From: Streptomyces sp. C10-9-1
Lineage (GTDB): Bacteria > Actinomycetota > Actinomycetes > Streptomycetales > Streptomycetaceae
Assembly (NCBI RefSeq): GCF_024497955.1
Contig: NZ_JANHKP010000015.1
Location: 124,001 to 188,000 of the forward strand
Length of the DNA: 64,000 nt
Direction: 5' to 3'
The translations under genes were made by a program, and so were the position numbers. Below, one piece after another: positions 1 through 7,616 of the stretch. A model generated the notes under the pieces. It saw nothing but the letters and a program-made list of their open reading frames with translations, was not told where the DNA came from and searched no databases. Positions within the stretch are counted from its first letter, which is position 1, and the number at the start of each line of letters is the position of its first letter.

Positions 1-155
1 GACGGCGTGAGGGCCTTGGGCCAGAGGTCGACGGCGGCACGGGCCCTGGCGAGTCCGCGCGGCCAGAGCCGGTCGACGAGGACGCGCAGTCCGTCGTCGT
101 CCCGGGGGGCTTCGTAGATCCGGCGCACCCTCACGGTGCCGGAGGCTCGCGTCAT
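1..155 (-). CDS. DUF488 family protein (partial, 5' end only)
   Basis: Only the first 51 or so codons are present; the gene reads leftward off the window edge. The N-terminus MTRASGTVRVRRIYEAP is followed by DGLRVLVDRLWPRGL (about residues 22-36), the hallmark of DUF488/YeaO-like proteins. These are small soluble proteins of unknown biochemical function. The ATG at 155 lies 10 bp after the stop of the TetR gene and in the same direction, so the two are probably co-transcribed. The identification rests on the motif alone; the C-terminal half cannot be judged. Confidence 0.8.
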   Translation of the reverse strand, partial: MTRASGTVRVRRIYEAPRDDDGLRVLVDRLWPRGLARARAAVDLWPKALTP

Positions 156-165
156 GCCTCCAGGG

Positions 166-795
166 TCACCGGGGCGGCCGCTCGGGGCCACCCGGCGGGC
201 GGGCACCCAGTGCGGGCAGGAGGACGGAGTCGACGAAGCCGGCCAGCCCGCCGCTGCCGCCGAACCGCTCCTCGAACAGCCCTTCCACCCGGAGCATGCC
301 GAGGAAGCACGGCGCCACATGGGCGAGGGCGGGGTGGTCCGCGGCGAGTTCACCGCGGGCGACGGCCCGGGCGAGGATCCCGTCGAGGGCGGCGACCTCG
401 GGGCCGATGACCGTCTCCCGCAGCGCGGTGCGCAGTTCGGGGTACTGGAGGTACGCCTGGCCGACGGCCTCCATGAGCTCGGGGTCCCGCAGGGAGCGGT
501 CCCCGGCGACGCGGGCGGCCTCGCGCAGGTCGCCGGCGAGCGAGCCGGTGTCGATGCCGCCGAAGAAGACGCAGCGGCTGCTGCCGAGAGCCGCGGTGAC
601 GAGCTGGGCCTTGGTCTTCCACTGGCGGTAGAGGGTCGCCTTGCCGCAGCGTGTGCGCGCGGCGACGCCCTCCATGGTGACGGCCTCGTAGCCGCCCTCG
701 CGCAGCAGGTCGAGGACGGCGGCGTACAGCTCGCGTTCGCGCTCGGGCGTGATGCGGCTGCGCCGTGCGGCGGCCGTGGCGGCCTGCGTGGACAT
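166..795 (-). CDS. TetR family transcriptional regulator
   Basis: The 209-residue product has an N-terminal TetR helix-turn-helix at about residues 20-66 (ITPERERELYAAVLDLL, then GYEAVTMEGVAARTRCGKAT and LYRQWKTK). A helical C-terminal ligand/dimer domain follows, with the TetR_C-like stretch DGILARAVARGEL. The ATG at 795 was chosen because it immediately precedes the regulator fold; a longer frame extends upstream but runs through the operator and the divergent gene. The gene is transcribed away from the PAP2/DMT pair. The overlapping perfect inverted repeats in between make it the likely autorepressor and regulator of that pair. The ligand cannot be inferred. Confidence 0.9.
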   Translation of the reverse strand: MSTQAATAAARRSRITPERERELYAAVLDLLREGGYEAVTMEGVAARTRCGKATLYRQWKTKAQLVTAALGSSRCVFFGGIDTGSLAGDLREAARVAGDRSLRDPELMEAVGQAYLQYPELRTALRETVIGPEVAALDGILARAVARGELAADHPALAHVAPCFLGMLRVEGLFEERFGGSGGLAGFVDSVLLPALGARPPGGPERPPR

Positions 796-877
796 GGGCC
801 CCTCTCCCCGGTTCGGGCGTGCCGGGCGGCTCATGGCGGGCATGGCCGCAGTACCGAGCGTAGCCCCCGGAGGGAAC

Positions 878-916
878 GAGACGCAAACGTATCGAGACGT
901 TTGCGTCTCGATACGT
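878..916. promoter_or_regulatory. Overlapping palindromic operator between tetR-like gene and PAP2 gene
   Basis: Two perfect 13-bp inverted repeats overlap. GAGACGCAAACGT (878-890) pairs with ACGTTTGCGTCTC (897-909). ACGTATCGAGACG (887-899) pairs with CGTCTCGATACGT (904-916). The layout fits cooperative binding of two TetR dimers on opposite faces. A + strand promoter TTGCGT (901-906), 18 bp, TAGGCT (925-930) overlaps it, so occupancy should repress the PAP2 gene starting at 973. The repeats are read directly; the assignment of the regulator is inferred from the divergent arrangement. Confidence 0.8.
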
Positions 917-972
917 CCGGGATCTAGGCTTCGCCCGATTGCTGCCGACGCGCTCGACCGAAGGGGCCGCCC

Positions 973-1833
973 ATGACCGCCGGGACGCCCCCTGGCATAT
1001 CCGGCGACGCCGGCACCGCACCGCCACGGCGGCGGAGCCGGACGCGGCCCGCGCGGCGCCCGGCGCCCCCGCCTCCGCCGCGGGCTCCCCGCAGGCCGCC
1101 CCTGGCCCGCGAACTCGCCCTGGTGACGGTGCTCTTCCTCGTCTACAAGCTGGGACGGGTGGTCGCCGGAGGGCACGAGGCCCGGGCCCTGGGCAACGCC
1201 GACGCCGTGTGGAGCGCCGAGCGGGCGCTGCACCTGCCGCACGAGGGCCTGGTGCAGGAGGTGCTGCTGGGCGCCGAGCCGCTCGTGAGGGCGGCCAACA
1301 CCTACTACGCGGCCGTCCACTTCCCCGCCACGGCGCTGTTCCTGGTGTGGCTCTACCTGAAGCGGCCCGGGCACTACCTGTGGGCGCGGCGCACGCTCGC
1401 CGCGCTCACGGCGGCCGGGCTGGCCCTGCACCTGCTGGTGCCGCTCGCGCCGCCGCGGATGCTCGCGTCCGCCGGCCTGGTCGACACCGCCCAGGTGTAC
1501 GGGCCCTCGGTGTACCAGGCGTCACCGGAGGCCGACCCGCTGGCGAACCAGTTCGCCGCGATGCCCTCGCTGCACGTGGGCTGGGCCCTGGTGGTGGCGA
1601 TCGGCCTCGCCGCGGCCACCCGGGGGCGGCTGCGGGGGCTGTGGCTGCTGCACCCCGCGGTGACCCTGCTGGTCGTGGTCGGCACGGCCAACCACTACTG
1701 GCTGGACGCCGTGGCAGCCGCCGTGCTGCTGGCGGGGGCGCTGGCACTGGTCCCCCGCCCCGCACCCGCGGGGGTGCCCACGGACCTCCGCCGCAGGGCC
1801 TCGGGGCGGACCGCCGAGGCGGTGCCGCGATGA
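973..1833 (+). CDS. PAP2-superfamily membrane protein (inositolphosphotransferase Aur1/Ipt1-like)
   Basis: A 286-residue integral membrane protein with a proline/arginine-rich cytosolic N-terminus (about 1-45) and roughly six hydrophobic segments. The late motifs NQFAAMPSLHVGWAL (about 195-209) and ANHYWLDAV (about 237-245) are the two halves of the PAP2/Aur1 catalytic signature: the PSLH histidine and the H-x3-D pair. Such enzymes transfer or hydrolyse phospho-head groups on lipids at the membrane. The substrate is unknown. It overlaps the next gene by ATGA, so the two are translationally coupled. The operator upstream suggests TetR control. Confidence 0.85.
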   Translation: MTAGTPPGISGDAGTAPPRRRSRTRPARRPAPPPPPRAPRRPPLARELALVTVLFLVYKLGRVVAGGHEARALGNADAVWSAERALHLPHEGLVQEVLLGAEPLVRAANTYYAAVHFPATALFLVWLYLKRPGHYLWARRTLAALTAAGLALHLLVPLAPPRMLASAGLVDTAQVYGPSVYQASPEADPLANQFAAMPSLHVGWALVVAIGLAAATRGRLRGLWLLHPAVTLLVVVGTANHYWLDAVAAAVLLAGALALVPRPAPAGVPTDLRRRASGRTAEAVPR

Positions 1834-2750
1834 GCGGCATCGTCACCGCGGTGCTGCTCTCGCTGCTCTCCGCCGTCGGGTACGCGCTCGCCGCCGTCGC
1901 CCAGTCGCGGCTGGCCCGCTCGACCGCACCCGGCCGCCGGGGGCTGCGCTCCCTCGCGGCGCGGCCCCTGTGGTGGTGGGCCGTCGGGCTCAACGCCGCG
2001 GCGGCCCTCGCCCACGTCGGGGCGCTGCACCACGGCCCGCTGGTCCTGGTGCAGCCGCTGGGCGCACTGACGCTGGTCGCGGCGCTGCCCCTGGCGGCCC
2101 GGCACGCCCGGCGCCGGGTGCACCGCACCGAGTGGCGCGGAGCGCTGGCGACGCTCGCGGGCCTGGGCGGCCTGGTGGCCGTGACGGGGCCGACCCCGCC
2201 GGGCGAGTCGCTGTCCTCGGCGGAGTCGCTCGGCGTGGCGGCCGCGGCGGCGCTGCTGATCACCGCACTGGCCCGGGGCCGGGGCCTGGGGTACGCCACC
2301 GCCTCGGGCGTCGCCTCCGGGGTGGCCTCCGCGCTCACCCAGACCGTGACGGCCGCCGTGGCGGCGGGCGGCGCGGAGGGCGCCGCGTGGTGGGTCACGG
2401 CGCTGGTCGCGGCCCTCGTGGCCGCCTTCGCGGCGGGCGGACTGCTGCTCTCCCAGGCGGCCTACCGGGTCGGGCTGGCCGCCCCCCTCGCGGTGGTGAA
2501 CCTGGCGAACCCGGCCGCCGCCGCGGTGATCGGGGTCCTCCTGCTCGGCGAGACCTTCCGGATGGGCGCCTGGGGCTGGCTCGTCGCGGCCGGCGCCGCG
2601 GCGCTCGCGGCGCGCGGCGTAGTGCTGCTGTCCCGCGGCACGCCGCGGGCCGCCGCCGCACCGGCCGGCGAGGGGCCGGAGGGGGCCCGGGAGGCACGTC
2701 CCGGGGACGCGGGGTCGCCGCCGCTGCCGCCCCCGGTGCCGGCGGGCTGA
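1830..2750 (+). CDS. DMT (EamA-type) multi-spanning transporter
   Basis: The 306-residue product has about nine to ten hydrophobic helices, beginning MSGIVTAVLLSLLSAVGYAL, with the internal pseudo-repeat typical of drug/metabolite transporters. The second half carries the characteristic LAAPLAVVNLANPAAAAVIG and LLLGETF block seen in EamA/DMT proteins near the last helices. The C-terminus (about 265-306) is a hydrophilic Pro/Gly/Ala-rich tail. The start ATG lies inside the PAP2 stop (ATGA, 1830-1833). The exported compound is unknown; coupling to a PAP2 lipid enzyme hints at an envelope-related substrate. Confidence 0.8.
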   Translation: MSGIVTAVLLSLLSAVGYALAAVAQSRLARSTAPGRRGLRSLAARPLWWWAVGLNAAAALAHVGALHHGPLVLVQPLGALTLVAALPLAARHARRRVHRTEWRGALATLAGLGGLVAVTGPTPPGESLSSAESLGVAAAAALLITALARGRGLGYATASGVASGVASALTQTVTAAVAAGGAEGAAWWVTALVAALVAAFAAGGLLLSQAAYRVGLAAPLAVVNLANPAAAAVIGVLLLGETFRMGAWGWLVAAGAAALAARGVVLLSRGTPRAAAAPAGEGPEGAREARPGDAGSPPLPPPVPAG

Positions 2751-2806
2751 CACCGCGCGGAGCGCCCGGCCCCACCGGCGCGGGCGAGGCACGGGGCGGG
2801 GCGGGT

Positions 2807-3604
2807 TCAGACCGTGACGAGCCTGATGCCGGCCTCCTCGAAGCGGGTCGCGCTCCCGCCGTCGATCCCCGCGTCGGTGACGACCACGTCCACCCGCTCC
2901 AGCCCGCAGATCCTGGCGAAGGCCCGCCGCCCCATCTTCGAGGAGTCGGCGACGACCACGACCCGGCGGGCCCGCTCGGCGAACCGGCGGCTCACGCTCG
3001 CCTCGTCCTCGTGGCGGGTCATCACCCCCAGTTCCGCGTCGAGGGCGTCGACGCCGAGGACCGCGACGTCGAGCACGACCTCCCCGAGCACCCCGGCGGC
3101 CAGCGGGCCGACCAGCTCGTAGGTCTGGGGGCGGGCGACGCCACCGGTGACGACGATCTTGATCTGCGGCCGGACCGCGAGTTCTCCCGCGATGTTCAGC
3201 GCGTTGGTCACCACGGTGAGGAAGGGCGCCCGCGGCTCCGGCGCGTCCCGGTGCGCGCCGCCGGCCCTCAGGGCGAGCACCCGCGCGACCTCGGTGGTCG
3301 TGGTGCCCCCGTTCAGGCCCACGACCTCACCCTGCCCGATCAGGTCCGCGGCGGCCTCGGCGATCCGCTGCTTCTCGGAGGCGTGCCGCGCCGACTTGTA
3401 GCGCAGGGGCAGTTCGTAGGAGACCCCGTGCGCGACGGCGCCTCCCCGGGTGCGGACGAGCATCTGCTGCCCGGCGAGTTCGTCCAGGTCCCGGCGGATC
3501 GTCGCCGGGGACACCCGCAGCGCCCCGGCGGCCTCCTCGACCTCGACCCGGCCCTCGGCGGCCAGCAGCTCCAGCAGCGCGTTCCACCGCTCGTGTTTGG
3601 ACAT
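2807..3604 (-). CDS. DeoR family transcriptional regulator (AgaR-like)
   Basis: The 265-residue product has the DeoR helix-turn-helix at about 18-50 (EEAAGALRVSPATIRRDLDE) and the sugar-phosphate-binding DeoRC domain. The latter shows GLNGGTTTTEVAR (about 95-107), VTNALNIAGEL and DKxD-like VVVVADSSKMGRRAFARI near the end. Family members are repressors released by phosphorylated sugars. It faces an AgaS-type isomerase gene and a class II aldolase gene, so it most likely controls an amino-sugar or tagatose/galactosamine-type pathway. Convergent with the DMT gene, 56 bp apart. Confidence 0.9.
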   Translation of the reverse strand: MSKHERWNALLELLAAEGRVEVEEAAGALRVSPATIRRDLDELAGQQMLVRTRGGAVAHGVSYELPLRYKSARHASEKQRIAEAAADLIGQGEVVGLNGGTTTTEVARVLALRAGGAHRDAPEPRAPFLTVVTNALNIAGELAVRPQIKIVVTGGVARPQTYELVGPLAAGVLGEVVLDVAVLGVDALDAELGVMTRHEDEASVSRRFAERARRVVVVADSSKMGRRAFARICGLERVDVVVTDAGIDGGSATRFEEAGIRLVTV

Positions 3605-3906
3605 GGCTCGCTCTCCTTCGGGCCGGGGCTGCGCACGGACACGCTAGGCCATGACCGGTACGCACCCCTCGCGGGGCGGGCGGTGCGCGGAAGGAGGCGG
3701 GACGGCGCACCGGCACGCACATCCCGTCACCACGCCCGCAGGGCAGCGAAGGGCATCCGGGGCACAGCACTGGACCGCGGGGCGGTGCCTGCTGAATACT
3801 GCCGGAGCCGACACTGCGCAGTTCTGCTCTTTTCATGGCTCTTATGCGCACTATTGAGCAGGCTGTCGCGAACAGTACCGTCCGCCCGTCCGAGGAGCCC
3901 GCCACG
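3605..3906. promoter_or_regulatory. Divergent control region of deoR-like and agaS-like genes
   Basis: This 302-bp stretch holds no convincing gene. An AT-richer island at about 3821-3860 has a tandem GCTCTTTTCAT / GGCTCTTATG (3826-3846), with TGCTC (3825-3829) and GAGCA (3856-3860) as outer inverted arms. Repeated CTCTT-type half-sites are plausible DeoR-family targets. The strong ribosome site GAGGAG at 3892-3897, 9 bp before the ATG at 3907, argues that translation starts at 3907 rather than at the earlier in-frame ATG at 3835, which sits inside the operator-like repeats. Confidence 0.5.
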
Positions 3907-4920
3907 ATGCCGTCCACCGCCTCGCCGTCCGCAGCCGCCTCACCCGGCGACGACCGGTCATCCGGTGCCGCCGGCGTCCCGCCCGAGGGCACCGCCCCAC
4001 CGGGCTACACCGAGCGGGAGATCGCCTCCCAGCCCGCCTGCTGGCGCCGGGCCGCGGCCCTGGCAGGGGAGTTCCGCGCGCTGCTGCCCCGCCGGGGGGA
4101 GCGGGTCGCCGTCGTCGGCTGCGGCACCTCGTGGTTCGTCGCCCAGTCGTACGCGGCGCTGCGCGAGGCGGGCGGCGGCGGGTACACCGACGCCTTCGCC
4201 GCGTCCGAGTTCCCCCTCTCCCGCCGCTACGACAGGGTCCTGGCCGTCACCCGCTCCGGCACCACGACGGAGGTGCTCGACCTCCTCGACCGGGTGCGCG
4301 GAACGAGTCCCACGACGGCCCTGACCGCCGACCCGGACACGCCGGTGACCGCCGCGGCCGACCGCACCGCCGCGCTCGACTTCGCCGACGAGCGCTCCGT
4401 GGTGCAGACCCGGTACGCCACCACCGCCCTCGCCCTGCTGCGGGCGGCGCTGGAGACCGACGGCACGCTGCCCCCCGGGGTGGCTCCGCTCGCGGACGCG
4501 GCCGCGCAGGCGGAGTCCGCCGTCTCCCGCGAGCTGCCCGGACACCTCCTCCGCGCCGAGCAGTTCACCTTCCTGGGCACCGGGTGGTCCCACGGCCTCG
4601 CCCTGGAGGCGGCGCTGAAGCTGCGCGAGGCGGCGGGCGCCTGGACCGAGGCGTACCCGGCGATGGAGTACCGGCACGGCCCCCTCAGCATCGCGGCACC
4701 CAACCGGGTCGTGTGGACACTCGGGCCGGTCCCCGGCGGACTGGCCGCGCAGATCTCCGGGGCGGGCGCGGCCCACGTCCACCACCCCGGCACCGACCCG
4801 CTGGCCGAGCTGGTGCTCGTCCAGCGCCTCGCCGTGCAGACGGCCCTGGCGGCCGGGCGCAACCCGGACGCCCCCCGGCACCTCACCCGCTCCGTCGTCC
4901 TGGACGGCGGCCGCGCCTGA
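3907..4920 (+). CDS. SIS-domain sugar-phosphate isomerase/deaminase (AgaS/GlmS-C-like)
   Basis: The 337-residue product has two SIS domains. The first (about 55-165) has VAVVGCGTSWFVAQSYAAL and the phosphosugar loop VTRSGTTTEVLDLLD. The second (about 200-320) has FLGTGWSHGLALEAALKLREAA and the conserved EAYPAMEYRHGPLSIA stretch. This is the layout of AgaS and of the isomerase half of GlmS, without a glutaminase domain. The role is aldose/ketose isomerisation or deamination of an amino-sugar phosphate in the cytosol. The adjacent aldolase (36 bp downstream) and divergent DeoR regulator support a short sugar catabolic operon. The exact substrate is not readable. Confidence 0.85.
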   Translation: MPSTASPSAAASPGDDRSSGAAGVPPEGTAPPGYTEREIASQPACWRRAAALAGEFRALLPRRGERVAVVGCGTSWFVAQSYAALREAGGGGYTDAFAASEFPLSRRYDRVLAVTRSGTTTEVLDLLDRVRGTSPTTALTADPDTPVTAAADRTAALDFADERSVVQTRYATTALALLRAALETDGTLPPGVAPLADAAAQAESAVSRELPGHLLRAEQFTFLGTGWSHGLALEAALKLREAAGAWTEAYPAMEYRHGPLSIAAPNRVVWTLGPVPGGLAAQISGAGAAHVHHPGTDPLAELVLVQRLAVQTALAAGRNPDAPRHLTRSVVLDGGRA

Positions 4921-4956
4921 GCGCGGCCGCCCCGACCGTTCCGCTGGAGGAACGCG

Positions 4957-5811
4957 ATGCCCCTGTGCCCCACCGAAAGCCTCCTGGACCGCGCGGCGGA
5001 GTCCGGCACCGCGGTCGGCGCGTTCAACGTGATCCAGCTCGAACACGCCGAGGCCATCGTGGCCGGGGCGGAGGCCGCGGGCCTCGCCGTGGTCGCCCAG
5101 ATCAGCGAGAACACCGTCCGCTACCACGGCTCCCTCGCACCGGTGGGGCTCGCCGTGCTGGCCCTCGCCCGGGCCGCAGCCGTTCCGGTCGCCGTCCATC
5201 TGGACCACGCCGAGTCCGTGGAGCTGGTGCACGAGGCGGTGGCCCTGGGCTTCGGCTCGGTGATGTTCGACGGCTCGCGGCTGCCGTACGAGGAGAACGT
5301 GGCCCGGACCCGCAAGGTGGCCGCGCACTGCCACGACCACGGCATGTCCGTGGAGGCCGAGCTCGGCGAGATAGGCGGCAAGGACGGAGCCCACGCCCCG
5401 GGTGTGCGCACCGACCCGGACGAGGCCCGGTCCTTCGTCGCCGCGACGGCCGTGGACGCCCTCGCCGTCGCGGTCGGCAGCTCCCACGCGATGGCCACCC
5501 GGGACGCGGCCCTCGACCACGCGCTCATCGCCCGGCTGCGCGAGACGGTGCCCGTGCCGCTGGTGCTGCACGGCTCCTCGGGGGTCGACGACGCCGGGCT
5601 GGTGCGCGCGGTCGCCGCGGGCATGCGCAAGGTCAACATCGCGACGCACCTGAACCGGACCTTCACCGGCGCGGCGCGCGGCGCGCTGGCCGCCGACCCG
5701 GGGCTCAGCGATCCGCGCAGGTACCTGGGGCCCGCACGCGCGGCGATGGCCGCCGAGGTGGGACGGCTGCTGGCGCTGCTGCACGGCGCGGGGCCGCACC
5801 GGGTGTCCTGA
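4957..5811 (+). CDS. Class II (zinc) ketose-bisphosphate aldolase, GatY/KbaY-like
   Basis: The 284-residue product follows the class II aldolase fold throughout. Key motifs are GAFNVIQLEHAEAI near the N-terminus, the catalytic/zinc segment VHLDHAES (about 86-93), EAELGEIGGKDG (about 131-142), the zinc-histidine region SSHAM (about 177-181), and the phosphate loop LHGSSGVDD (about 206-214) with KVNIATHLN. It cleaves a ketose bisphosphate to DHAP plus an aldehyde. The start has a good ribosome site (GGAGGAACGCG then ATG). It pairs with the AgaS-like isomerase, and a strong hairpin follows the stop. Confidence 0.85.
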   Translation: MPLCPTESLLDRAAESGTAVGAFNVIQLEHAEAIVAGAEAAGLAVVAQISENTVRYHGSLAPVGLAVLALARAAAVPVAVHLDHAESVELVHEAVALGFGSVMFDGSRLPYEENVARTRKVAAHCHDHGMSVEAELGEIGGKDGAHAPGVRTDPDEARSFVAATAVDALAVAVGSSHAMATRDAALDHALIARLRETVPVPLVLHGSSGVDDAGLVRAVAAGMRKVNIATHLNRTFTGAARGALAADPGLSDPRRYLGPARAAMAAEVGRLLALLHGAGPHRVS

Positions 5812-5822
5812 CCGGGACCGGA

Positions 5823-5869
5823 GCCCGCACCCGTCCGCCCTCCTCCGGGAGGGGCGAACGGGTGCGGGC
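5823..5869 (+). terminator. Rho-independent-type hairpin after the aldolase gene
   Basis: GCCCGCACCCGT (5823-5834) pairs perfectly with ACGGGTGCGGGC (5858-5869). An inner CGCCC/GGGCG pairing shortens the loop. It sits 11 bp after the aldolase stop. No U-tract follows, as usual in Streptomyces. Confidence 0.75.
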
Positions 5870-5898
5870 AAGCGCTCCCTCCCCTGCGCACCGGGAGG

Positions 5899-5930
5899 CC
5901 GGCCGCCGCCGGTGGACCGGCGGCGGCCGG
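5899..5930 (-). terminator. Hairpin terminator of the LPMO gene
   Basis: A perfect 15-bp stem, CCGGCCGCCGCCGGT (5899-5913) with ACCGGCGGCGGCCGG (5916-5930), lies 18 bp beyond the leftward LPMO stop codon. Together with the neighbouring hairpin it separates two convergent transcripts. Confidence 0.75.
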
Positions 5931-5948
5931 GTCCCGCCCGCCGGCCCG

Positions 5949-6821
5949 TCAGGAGGCGCGGCGGCGGATCCGGGCGGAGAGGACGAGGCTGCCGACGGCG
6001 AAGGCCGCGAGGGCCCCCGCGCCGCCGAGGGCGAGCGGCAGCGAGGAGGAGGGCCCGGCGGGCGAGGAGGCGAGCGCCGGCGGGACCTCGTCGCCGCCGT
6101 GGCCCGCGTGGCTGACCGTCGAGAGCTCGGCCCCGGCGGCGATCTTGGCCTCGGTGGGGGCGGAGGCCGAGGCGGTGCCGCCGAAGGTCACGTCCGAGCA
6201 GCTGTAGAAGGCCTCCGGGCTGTCGTTGCGCTGCCAGACCTTGTAGATGACGTGCCGTCCGCTGCGGGCGGGCAGGTCACCGGTGAAGTTGTAGTAGCCC
6301 TGGTCGGAGGTGCGGGTGGTGCCGTACACCGCGACCGGGTTCGGGTCGAGGTCGGACCACTTCAGGGGCTGCGTGGGGTCGAAGCCCTCCTTGGTGACGT
6401 AGAGCGTCATGGTGCCCGAGTGGGGGGCGGTCACACGGATCCTGAAGTCGAAGGCACCGGCCGACACCGCCGTGGAGGGCCAGTCGGTGCGGGCCCAGTC
6501 CAGCGCCCGGTACTTCGTGCGGTTGGCCGAGCAGAGCTTGCCGTCGGGGATCACCTCCCGGTGGCGGCCCGCCGCGTCGGCGATGTTCACCTCGTTCCAG
6601 TCGTAGAGCGGCTGGGTCCCCGAGTCGGCGACGAGGTCCTTGCACACCTGCGACCTGGGGTTCTCGGGGCCCTCGGCATAGCAGGCGGCGACCCTGCTGA
6701 CCGGGTTGAAGACGGCGCCGTGCGCGCTGGCCGCGGAGGGCACCAGCGGGACGAGGACGGCCGCGGACAGACCGGCGGCCAGGGCGCCGGACGCGCGCAG
6801 GGCACGGGGGGACGACGGCAT
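5949..6821 (-). CDS. Secreted lytic polysaccharide monooxygenase (AA10/CBM33), C-terminally anchored
   Basis: The 290-residue precursor has a signal peptide (1-33, ending SAASA) cut directly before His34. This places that histidine at the mature N-terminus as the copper-brace ligand. The mature start HGAVFNPVSRVAACY and the later RVTAPHSGTMTLYVTK (second histidine), plus the aromatic C-terminal YNFTGDLP, KVWQRNDSPEAFYSCSDV, identify an AA10 monooxygenase acting on chitin or cellulose. Instead of a carbohydrate-binding module, the C-terminus has a Ser/Ala/Pro linker and one membrane helix (about 262-284) ending RIRRRAS, so it may stay on the cell surface. ATG 6821 has a GAGAGAG ribosome site; an in-frame ATG at 6839 is an alternative. 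Confidence 0.92.
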   Translation of the reverse strand: MPSSPRALRASGALAAGLSAAVLVPLVPSAASAHGAVFNPVSRVAACYAEGPENPRSQVCKDLVADSGTQPLYDWNEVNIADAAGRHREVIPDGKLCSANRTKYRALDWARTDWPSTAVSAGAFDFRIRVTAPHSGTMTLYVTKEGFDPTQPLKWSDLDPNPVAVYGTTRTSDQGYYNFTGDLPARSGRHVIYKVWQRNDSPEAFYSCSDVTFGGTASASAPTEAKIAAGAELSTVSHAGHGGDEVPPALASSPAGPSSSLPLALGGAGALAAFAVGSLVLSARIRRRAS

Positions 6822-6910
6822 GGGGATGCTCTCTCTCATACATGGGGGACCTGCAAGCGGCATGCAGGACAAGGGAGTTGGAACCGGACCGGAATCCCGG
6901 AGAGAGCGTG

Positions 6911-6930
6911 GCATTGGTTTATACCAATGC
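6911..6930. promoter_or_regulatory. DasR-responsive-element-like palindrome upstream of the LPMO gene
   Basis: GCATTGGTTTATACCAATGC is a perfect palindrome with 8-bp arms around TTAT. Its core ATTGGTTTATACCAAT matches 12 of 16 positions of the DasR site AGTGGTCTAGACCACT, the N-acetylglucosamine-responsive element in front of Streptomyces chitinolytic genes. It lies about 90 bp upstream of the LPMO start, where it would cover the promoter. The rest of the 6822-7090 gap shows nothing else convincing. Confidence 0.7.
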
Positions 6931-7090
6931 GCAAGAGGCGGGTGGGAATCGGGGTGCGCCGCGCACGGCGTCCCCCGTCCCGGCACCCCGCGCGGAGCGG
7001 GCCGTGGGGTGCCGTCCCGCTCGGCGCCGAGGGGTCTCGGCACGCGGGACGCCCGCGGGGCGCGCCGTCGTCGCGGCCCGCCCCGGACAC

Positions 7091-7133
7091 GGCTTCCGGG
7101 TGGGTCCCCCTCCTGGGGACCCACCCGGAAGCC
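7091..7133 (-). terminator. Strong hairpin terminator of the small secreted peptide gene
   Basis: A perfect 19-bp stem, GGCTTCCGGGTGGGTCCCC (7091-7109) with GGGGACCCACCCGGAAGCC (7115-7133), and a 5-nt loop, 20 bp beyond the stop of the leftward 58-residue gene. A dedicated terminator this strong supports that small gene as real and monocistronic. Confidence 0.85.
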
Positions 7134-7153
7134 AGCGAACCGCTGCCGTGCCG

Positions 7154-7330
7154 TCAGCCGAGGTCCCAGCAGACGACGCCGAGGCCGGCCACGTTCACAT
7201 GGCCGGCCGAGACGTAGCCGCCGCTGCCCCAGCAGCCGCTGTCCTCCACGGGGTCCGCCGCGGCGGGGGCGGCGGCGAGGAAGCCGACAGCGAGCAGGCC
7301 GGCAAGAGCGATCGAGATGCGCCGAAGCAT
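7154..7330 (-). CDS. Small secreted cysteine-containing peptide
   Basis: A 58-residue product starting MLRRISIALAGLLAVGF, a clear Sec signal peptide cleaved near APAAA-D (about residue 25). The mature part of about 33 residues carries two cysteines (DSGCWGSGG and GLGVVCWDLG) that could form one disulfide, and is rich in Gly and Val. The ribosome site GAAGGAGAG precedes the ATG by a few bases, and a 19-bp terminator follows. It is not a chaplin (no chaplin core motif) and I do not recognise the family. It lies between two genes for secreted polymer-degrading enzymes. Confidence 0.75.
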   Translation of the reverse strand: MLRRISIALAGLLAVGFLAAAPAAADPVEDSGCWGSGGYVSAGHVNVAGLGVVCWDLG

Positions 7331-7582
7331 GTTTCTCTCCTTCGAGTGGGGGGGCGTCGCGCCATGAGCCTTTACCAGCGGCCGACCGGCCGCACCCCGG
7401 GACCATCCGTCCGGGTGGCCCCGCACGGCGGCCGGGCCGGTCGCCCCCGGCGCACCCGGCCGCGTCCCGCACGGTCGGCGAGCCGCCCGCGCCCCCGCAC
7501 CACCACGGCAGGGCAGAGCCCGTCCGGGGAGGTCGCCCCGCCCCCGGCCCGGGCCGCCCCTGCGGTGCCTGGCGGGCACGGG

Positions 7583-7612
7583 GCCGGGCCGCGGCGGCGG
7601 CCGCGGCCCGGC
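7583..7612 (-). terminator. Hairpin terminator of the collagenase gene
   Basis: A perfect 13-bp stem, GCCGGGCCGCGGC (7583-7595) with GCCGCGGCCCGGC (7600-7612), loop GGCG, 5 bp beyond the collagenase stop. The gap 7331-7582 otherwise shows no gene. Confidence 0.75.
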
Positions 7613-7616
7613 GCGC

